Source: Chitinophagaceae bacterium (GTDB taxonomy: Bacteria > Bacteroidota > Bacteroidia > Chitinophagales > Chitinophagaceae). From it: a stretch of 14,728 bases of DNA. The stretch spans positions 1 to 14,728 of the forward strand of contig JAICHT010000054.1 of the NCBI GenBank assembly GCA_025924755.1. The letters are read 5' to 3'. Position 1 is the first letter of the stretch; each line of letters begins with the position of its first letter. Of this stretch, positions 1 to 5,628 are shown piece by piece. The notes under the pieces are model-generated. The model did no database searches and had not been told where the DNA came from. It saw nothing but the letters and a program-made list of their open reading frames with translations. The translations under genes and the position numbers were made by a program.

Positions 1-298
1 TACTACCGACACCGCCGGCTCATTGCGGGCTATTGAAATAAAGGCTGATGTGAATATGAAAGTCACCCGTGTAGATGGCATTTATACTGCCGATCCGGAA
101 AAGGATTTTACTGCCACCCGCTACGAAACGGTTACGTTTGCGGAATGTATATCTAAAAACTTAAAAGTAATGGATATGACGGCGTTTACCCTGTGCATGG
201 AAAATACGCTGCCTATCGTGGTTTTTGATATGAACAAACCGGGCAACCTGCGTTTGGTGGTTACCGGCGAAAAAGTAGGAACACTCGTTTCTGCCTAA
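1..298 (+). CDS. pyrH: UMP kinase, C-terminal part (5' end outside window)
   Basis: This is the last ~98 codons of uridylate kinase, which phosphorylates UMP to UDP in the cytoplasm for pyrimidine nucleotide synthesis. Reading from base 2 gives TTDTAGSLRAIEIKADV, the segment of bacterial PyrH (amino-acid kinase fold) that normally reads TTDTAASLRA, followed by TRVDGIYTADPEKD, the other hallmark of the family's C-terminal half. The frame is open through the left edge, so the gene starts upstream; the first internal ATG at 23 is not the true start. The stop is TAA at 296-298. In many bacteria frr (ribosome recycling factor) follows pyrH, but here the next gene is an unrelated coiled-coil protein. 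Identification is firm; the N-terminal nucleotide-binding half is not visible. Confidence 0.95.
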   Translation, partial: TTDTAGSLRAIEIKADVNMKVTRVDGIYTADPEKDFTATRYETVTFAECISKNLKVMDMTAFTLCMENTLPIVVFDMNKPGNLRLVVTGEKVGTLVSA

Positions 299-375
299 AA
301 TTTAAGTGTTTTTGCTATAGTAGAATTACAAAAAAGTATGTAGCTTGTCGGCTTAATTACCGGAGCAACTGCCTT

Positions 376-1293
376 ATGTTAATTACCATAGCCTTTAACC
401 TAATTGATATTGTTATCCTGCAACTCGGGGCTATTATTTTTGGTGTGGCCCTGCACTTTTTTTTAGTAAGCCGTAAAAATTTAAAACAAGCATTAGCGCC
501 TGCAAAAAAGTCTTTTTCGCCGCAACAGGGGGCTTTAAAAGAAACGCCTAAGCAGCGGCCATTATTTAGTTTTCCCACGCAGTTACAAACAACCCCGCCA
601 AAAAGAAAAACAGTAGAAGAAAATGTGTCTTATCCTTCTTCTTTTACTAAACGCAGCAACTCAAAAGATGAGTCCATTGACTCTTTTAAAGAATCCGTTT
701 TGCAGCAACAAAGATCATTGAACAGTTTTTTGCATAATATGGAAAGCCTGCAAAGCGAAGAAAATAACCAATTGCAAAAACAGATCAATAAGCTAAATGT
801 TTTATTGGAAAAAAAAGAATCTGAACTGGAGAGTGCGAAAGAACAAGCTGCTATTGCGCAAAAGATGGCTGCCCGCATTGATGAAGTATATAAAGAGTTT
901 GACTGGTTACAAAGTAAACTGGCCGGGCTGGAAAAGCAGGCTAAAGAAGCAACGAACCTTGCTATAGAACTGGAAGATGCCCGGCAGGCATATGCGCAAC
1001 TGGAAAAAGATATTGTAAGAAAGCAGGAGAAACTGGAATATACGGTATCAGAGAACCAGCGCCTGCATCAGCAGCTTAGCGAAACAGAAGATAAGCTGAC
1101 GGAAGCAAATTTGCAGCGGCAGCAATTAATAAAGAAAATGCAATCGCTGCAGGATATGAACAGCGATATGCAAAATATCACTGATACCAATAAGAAGCTG
1201 CAAACTGAACTGCGGCGCATTGGCGAACTGGAAAGCATGCTGACCATGATGCAGGAAGAACGGTCGCAATTATTAAAGCGCCCGTTTAAATAA
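376..1293 (+). CDS. Membrane-anchored coiled-coil protein of unknown function
   Basis: I do not recognise a named family. The 305-residue product starts with one hydrophobic helix (about residues 2-32, rich in Ile, Leu, Val and Phe, ending in SRKN). A basic, Pro/Ser/Lys-rich linker follows (about 33-100), then a long Gln/Glu/Lys-rich stretch (about 100-300) with heptad-like Leu spacing typical of a parallel coiled coil. There is no lipobox or signal-peptidase site, so the first helix is probably a retained anchor. The Lys/Arg cluster just after it suggests that the C-terminal rod lies in the cytoplasm by the positive-inside rule. It begins 77 bp after pyrH and ends 41 bp before pdxH on the same strand, so co-transcription is possible; no TAnnTTTG box was found upstream. 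A structural or scaffolding role is only a guess. The frame is intact and codon use resembles its neighbours. Confidence 0.8.
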   Translation: MLITIAFNLIDIVILQLGAIIFGVALHFFLVSRKNLKQALAPAKKSFSPQQGALKETPKQRPLFSFPTQLQTTPPKRKTVEENVSYPSSFTKRSNSKDESIDSFKESVLQQQRSLNSFLHNMESLQSEENNQLQKQINKLNVLLEKKESELESAKEQAAIAQKMAARIDEVYKEFDWLQSKLAGLEKQAKEATNLAIELEDARQAYAQLEKDIVRKQEKLEYTVSENQRLHQQLSETEDKLTEANLQRQQLIKKMQSLQDMNSDMQNITDTNKKLQTELRRIGELESMLTMMQEERSQLLKRPFK

Positions 1294-1334
1294 TATAGCG
1301 CCGGCACCAGTAACTTTATGCATTATTTTTTAAT

Positions 1335-1979
1335 ATGGATCATGCTATAGCCAACCTGCGCAAAGAATATTTATCACAACATTTACTGGAAAAAGATGTA
1401 GCGGCCGACCCGGTCAGCCAGTTTAAAACCTGGTGGCATCAGGCGGTGCAGAGTGCCATTTTAGAACCCAATGCCATGACGCTGGCTACTGCATCTGCGG
1501 ATGGTTTGCCATCAGCACGTATTGTATTATTAAAAGGGTTTAGCAACAAAGGCTTTGTGTTTTTTACCAACTACAACAGCTTTAAAGGTCAGCAGCTGGA
1601 AGCGAATCCAAAAGCCTGCCTGGTATTTTTTTGGAAAGAGCTGGAAAGACAAGTGCGCATAACCGGTGCTGTTAGTAAAGTGGCTGAGGAGGAAAGTGAT
1701 GCTTATTTTAACTCCAGGCCTGAAGGCAGCCGTGTAGGAGCATGGGCTTCGCCGCAAAGCCAGGTAGTGCAAGACAGGCAATGGCTGGATGAGAACTATA
1801 AAAGTTTAGCGATACAGATGGAAGGAAAACCTATTAGCCGGCCACCACACTGGGGCGGCTATATTGTACAACCGGTGCTTATTGAGTTCTGGCAGGGACG
1901 TGCCAGCCGCCTGCACGACCGGATACAATATACGATGCAGGAAGATGGAAGTTGGGCAATAGAACGCTTAGCGCCGTAG
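1335..1979 (+). CDS. pdxH: Pyridoxamine/pyridoxine 5'-phosphate oxidase
   Basis: PdxH is an FMN enzyme that oxidises PNP or PMP to pyridoxal 5'-phosphate, the last step of vitamin B6 synthesis and salvage. The 214 residues match the usual length. ARIVLLKGF (about 61-69) and FFTNYNSFKGQQL (about 76-88) are FMN/substrate-binding segments. The C-terminal family signature IEFWQGRASRLHDR (183-196) is complete, including the Arg-x-His pair (R192, H194) expected to contact substrate. The ATG at 1335 gives the normal N-terminus with the helix NLRKEYL. A near-match to the Bacteroidetes -7 box (TAACTTTA, 1311-1318) lies just upstream but has no clear -33 partner. The gene converges on the THX gene; repeats fill the space between. 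Identification is secure. Confidence 0.96.
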   Translation: MDHAIANLRKEYLSQHLLEKDVAADPVSQFKTWWHQAVQSAILEPNAMTLATASADGLPSARIVLLKGFSNKGFVFFTNYNSFKGQQLEANPKACLVFFWKELERQVRITGAVSKVAEEESDAYFNSRPEGSRVGAWASPQSQVVQDRQWLDENYKSLAIQMEGKPISRPPHWGGYIVQPVLIEFWQGRASRLHDRIQYTMQEDGSWAIERLAP

Positions 1980-1986
1980 GTAAAGA

Positions 1987-2103
1987 TGAATGATGAATTA
2001 TGAGTTATGAATGATAAGTATGCGTTTTTAACTCATATATTTTACTGATAATAATAGATCCGATAAATCATAATTTATAATTCATCATTCATAATTCATC
2101 ATT
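1987..2103. repeat. Inverted pair of 7-bp-periodic AT-rich repeats
   Basis: The space between pdxH and the THX gene is almost entirely repeat. The left arm reads as heptamers TGAATGA, TGAATTA, TGAGTTA, TGAATGA (1987-2014). The right arm (about 2062-2103) is the same kind of heptamer series on the opposite strand, for example TAATTCA and TCATTCA. The best-paired core is a 15-bp perfect inverted repeat, AATGATGAATTATGA at 1989-2003 against 2089-2103. The right arm overlaps the THX stop codon (2102-2104). The stem has almost no G+C and no T-run, so it is a poor intrinsic terminator, although it sits where two convergent genes end. Confidence 0.8.
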
Positions 2104-2212
2104 ACTTTTCCTTCTTTTCAGTAGTGGCTTTCTTTACATTTGCGGGTCTTGATTTGCCAAAAGAACCTTTAAATATCTTTCCTTTTTTTGTTTTTTTATC
2201 ACCTCTGCCCAT
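2102..2212 (-). CDS. 30S ribosomal protein THX (bTHX), 36 aa
   Basis: This is a very small gene. Translation from the ATG at 2212 begins MGRGDKKTKKGKIFKGSFGK and continues SRP, the recognisable core of ribosomal protein THX (S31e-like), a short basic peptide that sits in the head of the 30S subunit in Thermus and is widespread in Bacteroidetes. The product is 36 residues and strongly basic. A Lys/Glu-rich tail (about residues 24-36, ANVKKATTEKKEK) extends past the conserved core. Its TAA lies inside the heptamer repeat arm. The HU terminator (2251-2277) lies between it and the HU gene, so it is probably transcribed from its own promoter, although I see no clear TAnnTTTG box in the 40 bp upstream. 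Identification rests on the MGxGDKKxxxGKIFxGxxGK pattern and is confident. Confidence 0.88.
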   Translation of the reverse strand: MGRGDKKTKKGKIFKGSFGKSRPANVKKATTEKKEK

Positions 2213-2250
2213 TTTCTAAATTTTAATTTTGTGGTTTAATAAAGTTTATA

Positions 2251-2277
2251 AAAAAGCCTCGCATGAGCGAAGCTTTT
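2251..2277 (-). terminator. Rho-independent terminator of the HU gene
   Basis: On the minus strand the sequence AAAAGCTTCGC, loop TCAT, GCGAGGCTTTT forms an 11-bp stem followed by more T residues. One position is a U-G wobble in minus-strand RNA but would be a C-A mismatch in plus-strand RNA, so the direction is minus. It starts 22 bases past the HU stop codon. Confidence 0.8.
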
Positions 2278-2298
2278 CTTATGCAAGGCTGCAAGCTA

Positions 2299-2568
2299 CT
2301 ACATTTTTCCTGCAAGTTCCTTACCAGCTTTAAAACGGGCTACTTTTCTTGCTTTGATTTTAATTACTTCGCCGGTTTGCGGATTGCGGCCATTGCGGGC
2401 AGCACGTTTGGAAACAGAAAAAGTTCCGAAACCAACCAGGGTAACTTTATCACCTTTTTTCAATGTTTTAGTTACTGCATTCACAAAAGAATCCAGGGCA
2501 GTGTTTGCCTGGGTTTTTGTAATGCCTGCTTCGTCAGCAATTTGTGCAATCAATTCAGCTTTGTTCAT
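2299..2568 (-). CDS. hup: DNA-binding protein HU (HU/IHF family)
   Basis: This is a histone-like nucleoid protein that binds and bends DNA with little sequence specificity, normally as a dimer. The 89 residues are the standard HU length. The N-terminal helices read MNKAELIAQIADEAGITKTQ. The HU signature GFGTFSVSKRAARNGRNPQT (46-65) is intact and contains the beta-arm with Pro63, the residue that intercalates into DNA. The C-terminus KARKVARFKAGKEL is typical. It is a single-gene unit, with a Bacteroidetes-type promoter upstream (2595-2624) and an intrinsic terminator downstream (2251-2277). Whether it is the only HU paralogue of this organism cannot be told from this window. Confidence 0.96.
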   Translation of the reverse strand: MNKAELIAQIADEAGITKTQANTALDSFVNAVTKTLKKGDKVTLVGFGTFSVSKRAARNGRNPQTGEVIKIKARKVARFKAGKELAGKM

Positions 2569-2594
2569 AGTTATCTTTTTAAGATTGTGTGCAA

Positions 2595-2624
2595 CAAAAA
2601 TAGACGGTTTTTTTATCTAACAAA
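2595..2624 (-). promoter_or_regulatory. Bacteroidetes-type promoter of the HU gene
   Basis: On the minus strand the -33 element TTTG (2621-2624) is followed by 18 bp and then a perfect -7 element TATTTTTG (2595-2602). This fits the TTTG/TAnnTTTG pattern of the Bacteroidetes primary sigma factor. Transcription would start near 2590, giving a leader of about 20 nt before the ATG at 2568. Confidence 0.65.
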
Positions 2625-2666
2625 ATAATTTAGTACAATTTTTAAATTTTTAAGAATCCGTAGAAC

Positions 2667-2810
2667 TCAGGCGGGGTAAGGGTTTTGCCTGATATATAAA
2701 AGTTGGCATTTGTTTGGTACCGGAGACTTAACAGCTGAAAGCTGCATGGAGCAAGGCTTTCAGCTGTTAAGTTCAAATGCAGGCGCAGCAAGGCTTTGAG
2801 CTTGCCTGCA
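2667..2810. repeat. Cluster of three inverted repeats (REP-like)
   Basis: Most of the 270-bp space between the HU and DUF4286 genes is palindromic. First, TCAGGC/GCCTGA (2667-2672 with 2687-2692). Second, a perfect 16-bp stem CTTAACAGCTGAAAGC (2727-2742 with 2756-2771) with a 13-nt loop. Third, TGCAGGC/GCCTGCA (2778-2784 with 2804-2810). The 11-mer AGCAAGGCTTT occurs at 2750-2760 and again at 2787-2797. None of the stems is followed by a T-run on either strand, so they are not classical terminators. They lie downstream of the xth-DUF4286 unit and upstream of the HU promoter. Confidence 0.75.
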
Positions 2811-2838
2811 AATAAGAGGAACAAAAAATAGAAAGGTT

Positions 2839-3147
2839 TTATTCTTGTATCACTTCCATAATAGTACTAAAATCCACTACGCCTTCACCCCATTTATTAT
2901 ACGACGCCTGGTTAAAATAACCTTCAAACTCATTACTGTATTTGGTGTAAGCGGCTAAATCCGAAGCCCGGAATTGCACCGCATAGGTAGGGCCTTCGGT
3001 ATCATCTACTTCCAGCAATCTTACCAGCGTGTAAGCGGTAAAGCAGGTAGTGGCTAATATAGCCGGCACCTGTTCTTTTACAAACCACTGAAGCCATTCT
3101 TCTGCAATAGCCTTATCTACTTTTAAAGTGGTGTGGTAAATAATCAT
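2839..3147 (-). CDS. DUF4286 family protein
   Basis: This small protein of 102 residues has no signal peptide or membrane segment. It matches my recollection of the DUF4286 family of Bacteroidetes: it begins MIIYHTTLKVD, followed by AIAEEWLQWF, and the central LLEVDDTEGPTYAVQF segment is the most characteristic part. The sequence alternates short beta-strand and helix stretches, as in a ferredoxin-like alpha/beta fold, but that is inference. It starts 5 bp after the xth stop codon on the same strand, so the two are almost certainly co-transcribed. No biochemical function is known to me, and I see no obvious catalytic cluster. Confidence 0.8.
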   Translation of the reverse strand: MIIYHTTLKVDKAIAEEWLQWFVKEQVPAILATTCFTAYTLVRLLEVDDTEGPTYAVQFRASDLAAYTKYSNEFEGYFNQASYNKWGEGVVDFSTIMEVIQE

Positions 3148-3152
3148 CGTCT

Positions 3153-3932
3153 TTAATTTAAGTGGTCTACATCCACCTCAGCAAATACCGGGCAGTGGTC
3201 ACTGTGTTTAATACCAGGGTAAATCTCTGCATCCTTTACGTAGGTTTGCAACGGTTCGGTTACGCTGATATAGTCAATACGCCAGCCTTTATTAGCCAGC
3301 CGCACACTTGGAAACCGCTGGCTCCACCAACTATAGCGGTGAGGGTCGGGACGATGTATTCTAAAAGAATCGACCCAACCATTGCCATATAGTTGGTCCA
3401 TCCAGGCTCTTTCCTGTGGTAAAAAGCCACTCAACGTTTTATTACGCACCGGATCATGAATGTCTATCTCTTTATGGGCAATATTATAGTCGCCGCAAAG
3501 AATAATATGAGGATGTGTTTGGCGTAGCTGCTGCAGGTAATTATAAAATTCTTCCAGCCACTGATACTTGTAGGTTTGGCGAAGATCACCCGAAGTGCCG
3601 GATGGGAAATAGGCGTTAATTAATCGCAGTTTACCAAAGTCAAGTTGTATCACCCTGCCTTCCTCATCGCTTACCTGGTGGCCGGTACCGCACTTTACAT
3701 CATCCGCTTTTATTTTTGAAAATACGGTGACGCCGCTATAGCCTTTCTTTTGTGCACAAAACCAATAATCATGATAGCCTAAATCATTAAACAGCTTTGT
3801 ATCTACGTCCGATTGCTGCGCTTTAGCCTCCTGTATGCATATTACATCGGCTGGGTGCGTTTGCAGCCACTCAATAAATCCTTTTTTAATAGCGGCTCTT
3901 ATGCCATTTACATTGTAGCTGATGACTTTCAT
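3153..3932 (-). CDS. xth: Exodeoxyribonuclease III / AP endonuclease
   Basis: This enzyme cleaves at abasic sites and removes 3' blocking groups in base-excision repair; it belongs to the endonuclease/exonuclease/phosphatase superfamily. The 259 residues from the ATG at 3932 carry the full catalytic set: N7 and N9 in SYNVNGIR, E35 in CIQEAKAQ, Y108 in INAYFPSG, D148/N150 in CGDYNIAH, D220 in WRIDYI, and D245/H246 in KHSDHCPVF. The frame extends 13 codons further upstream, but MKVISYNVNG is the standard N-terminus and a -7 promoter box (3937-3944) lies inside that extension, so 3932 is chosen. It is first gene of a unit with the DUF4286 gene and divergent from the LOG gene. Assignment to the ExoIII/ExoA subfamily is secure. 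Confidence 0.95.
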   Translation of the reverse strand: MKVISYNVNGIRAAIKKGFIEWLQTHPADVICIQEAKAQQSDVDTKLFNDLGYHDYWFCAQKKGYSGVTVFSKIKADDVKCGTGHQVSDEEGRVIQLDFGKLRLINAYFPSGTSGDLRQTYKYQWLEEFYNYLQQLRQTHPHIILCGDYNIAHKEIDIHDPVRNKTLSGFLPQERAWMDQLYGNGWVDSFRIHRPDPHRYSWWSQRFPSVRLANKGWRIDYISVTEPLQTYVKDAEIYPGIKHSDHCPVFAEVDVDHLN

Positions 3933-3936
3933 AATA

Positions 3937-3944
3937 CAAAAATA
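3937..3944 (-). promoter_or_regulatory. -7 element TATTTTTG immediately upstream of xth
   Basis: This is a perfect TAnnTTTG box on the minus strand, identical to the HU -7 box, and ends 4 nt before the xth ATG. Transcription would start at or within a base or two of the start codon, predicting a leaderless mRNA. No TTTG lies at the ideal spacing; the nearest candidate is about 24 bp upstream. Confidence 0.4.
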
Positions 3945-4111
3945 ATAGTTGCAAAAGAAGTAAAAATTCAAAAGTAAAAAGTAGTTTAAACCTTTGATGA
4001 TCGTTAGCAGCGGATAGATGACAGATAATAGTATATTTCAAACCCGGAGTAATCATCACCTATCATGGGCTATCATTCATCCGTGGTATTATTTTTTATT
4101 TGTACTAAGCA

Positions 4112-4843
4112 ATGGCGAAACAAAAGCGCATCATCCAGCCCAGCCAACAAGTTTATTTGGACGGACCCAAAAGCAGGGGTTACGAGTTGTTGTTTGCAGT
4201 GAGAGTATTTCTGCAATTTATAAAAGGTTTTCGCAGCCTGCATTTTGTAGGGCCTTGCATTACCGTATTTGGCTCTGCACGTTTTAACGAAGGTCATAAA
4301 TTTTACCAGGTAGCCCGGGAGTTTGGAAAGCGCATTGCCGAACTGGGCTTTACTACTATGACGGGCGGTGGCCCCGGTATTATGGAAGCTGCTAACCGCG
4401 GCGCTTTTGAAAGCGGTGGTATGTCGGTGGGGTGTAATATTCAACTACCTTTTGAGCAGGCCCACAACCAATATATGCAGCGCTGGGTAACGTTTCAGTA
4501 CTTTTTTGTACGCAAAGCTCTACTTATAAAATACTCCTATGCTTTCATCATTATGCCGGGGGGCTTTGGTACGATGGACGAATTTTTTCAAACACTTACC
4601 CTGGTACAAACCAAAACCATCACTACCTTTCCACTGGTTTTATTTGGCAAAGAATACTATCAATCGTTGATGAACGTGATGCTGGATATGGCCGACAAAG
4701 GAACCATAGCAAAAGAAGATATGGCGCTGGTATTGCTAACCGATGATGTGGATGAAGCGATAGCCCATATTTCAAAATATATTAGGCAGAACTATAAAAT
4801 AAAACCACGGCGCAGCTATTGGTGGCTATTTGAAAAAAGATAA
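4112..4843 (+). CDS. LOG-family (TIGR00730-type) nucleotide 5'-monophosphate phosphoribohydrolase
   Basis: LOG-family enzymes hydrolyse the N-glycosidic bond of (cytokinin) nucleoside 5'-monophosphates, releasing the base and ribose 5-phosphate; many bacterial members act on ordinary purine nucleotides. The 243-residue protein has the Rossmann-type core with VFGSARF (52-58), TGGGPGIMEAANRGA (84-98), the Arg-Lys pair of FVRKALL (R134, K135) and the diagnostic PGGFGTMDE (149-157), where the Glu is catalytic. About 45 residues precede the first core strand, longer than minimal plant-type LOGs. No membrane segment is evident. The start at 4112 is the first ATG of the frame in a sensible position, without a visible ribosome-binding site. 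It is divergent from xth and followed 173 bp later by the HAD gene. The family is certain, the substrate is not. Confidence 0.9.
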   Translation: MAKQKRIIQPSQQVYLDGPKSRGYELLFAVRVFLQFIKGFRSLHFVGPCITVFGSARFNEGHKFYQVAREFGKRIAELGFTTMTGGGPGIMEAANRGAFESGGMSVGCNIQLPFEQAHNQYMQRWVTFQYFFVRKALLIKYSYAFIIMPGGFGTMDEFFQTLTLVQTKTITTFPLVLFGKEYYQSLMNVMLDMADKGTIAKEDMALVLLTDDVDEAIAHISKYIRQNYKIKPRRSYWWLFEKR

Positions 4844-5016
4844 TACTCAATACAATTTTTTGTACTAAGCTTTTGAATAACTATAAGGCTACCGTTGCGT
4901 CGCACCCTGCATCTGCAGCAAGCATTTCAGCAGTTTAAAATGCAAATGTTATATTATCAATTGTTGCCTGTACAATTACCATAAAGCTATTATGTTTGCA
5001 TCCTTATTTTGTAAAT
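4844..5016 (+). promoter_or_regulatory. Intergenic region with HAD promoter and palindrome
   Basis: This stretch holds a -7 element TATGTTTG (4991-4998) ending 18 nt before the HAD ATG. The only nearby TTG (4964-4966) is 24 bp away, rather far for a -33 element. A palindrome AATTGT-N7-ACAATT (4959-4977) covers the -33 region and has the layout of an operator. A 12-mer TTTGTACTAAGC (4859-4870) repeats the sequence just before the LOG start codon (4099-4110). GTTGCGTCGCACCCT (4894-4908) resembles sequences in two other intergenic sites near metH. The -7 box is the best-supported of these. Confidence 0.45.
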
Positions 5017-5628
5017 ATGGAAAATGTAAAAGCAATCATATTCGACCTGGGCGGTGTATTAATTGACTGGAATCCGGATTATGTATTTGATAAATTGTTT
5101 GAGGATAAAGAACAAAAAAAACATTTCTTTCAAAACGTTTGCACACCTGATTGGAACGAAGAGCAGGACGCCGGACGTTCGTTAAAAGAAGCCACGGAAA
5201 CGTTGGTAATGCAACACCCCGAATGGCAGGAATATATTGAAGCCTATTATGGCCGATGGGAAGAAATGTTGGGCGGGCCTATCAAAGGCACAGTGGAAGT
5301 ATTTAAGCAATTAAAAGAAAAAGGTCAGTATCAGTTCTATGCATTGACCAACTGGAGTGCCGAACTGTTCCCTATTGCACTGGACCGCTACGATTTTTTG
5401 CATTGGTTCGACGGCCGGGTGGTAAGCGGTGAAGAAAAAATGCGCAAGCCATCACAGCAATTTTATAATCTTCTTTTGGAACGCTACAATTTAAGAGCAG
5501 CCGAAACGCTTTTTATTGATGATAACCTTCGCAATGTGCATGCAGCCGAAGCTATTGGTATTAAAAGCATTCCTTTTCAATCGCCGGAGCAATTGAAAGC
5601 GGAATTACAGAATTTACGGGTGCTTTAA
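5017..5628 (+). CDS. HAD-IA family hydrolase (YihX-like phosphatase)
   Basis: This is a haloacid dehalogenase superfamily protein, subfamily IA, probably a small-molecule phosphatase. Of the 203 residues, motif I is AIIFDLGGVLID with nucleophile D10, motif II is ALTNWS (T111), motif III is the Lys of MRKPSQQF (K144), and motif IV is LFIDDNLRNV (D168/D169). A helical cap lies between motifs I and II (about 20-90). Motif I reads D-L-G rather than the usual D-x-D; I recall the same in E. coli YihX, a glucose-1-phosphate phosphatase, so this marks a subgroup rather than a dead enzyme. A TTG start at 4996 would add 7 residues but overlaps the -7 promoter box, so ATG 5017 is preferred. The stop overlaps the convergent metH C-terminal gene by 4 bp. 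The substrate is unknown. Confidence 0.88.
   Translation: MENVKAIIFDLGGVLIDWNPDYVFDKLFEDKEQKKHFFQNVCTPDWNEEQDAGRSLKEATETLVMQHPEWQEYIEAYYGRWEEMLGGPIKGTVEVFKQLKEKGQYQFYALTNWSAELFPIALDRYDFLHWFDGRVVSGEEKMRKPSQQFYNLLLERYNLRAAETLFIDDNLRNVHAAEAIGIKSIPFQSPEQLKAELQNLRVL

Noticed and set aside
2263..2628. Two plus-strand open frames across the HU gene
   Set aside because: They are antisense to a secure HU gene; the translations are Phe/Cys/Ser-rich and resemble no protein family.
2642..2824. A 60-codon open frame on the minus strand between the HU and DUF4286 genes
   Set aside because: It consists mostly of the inverted repeats at 2667-2810, has a low-complexity Leu/Lys-rich translation with no recognisable domain, and is better explained as repeat sequence read through by chance.
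3933..3971. A 13-codon N-terminal extension of exonuclease III
   Set aside because: The extension is Phe/Tyr/Asn-rich, lies over a -7 box, and the canonical start MKVISYNVNG begins at 3932.
4018..4287. Plus-strand open frame overlapping the start of the LOG gene
   Set aside because: It is in a different frame from the LOG gene, whose motifs are unmistakable, and its translation shows no conserved features.
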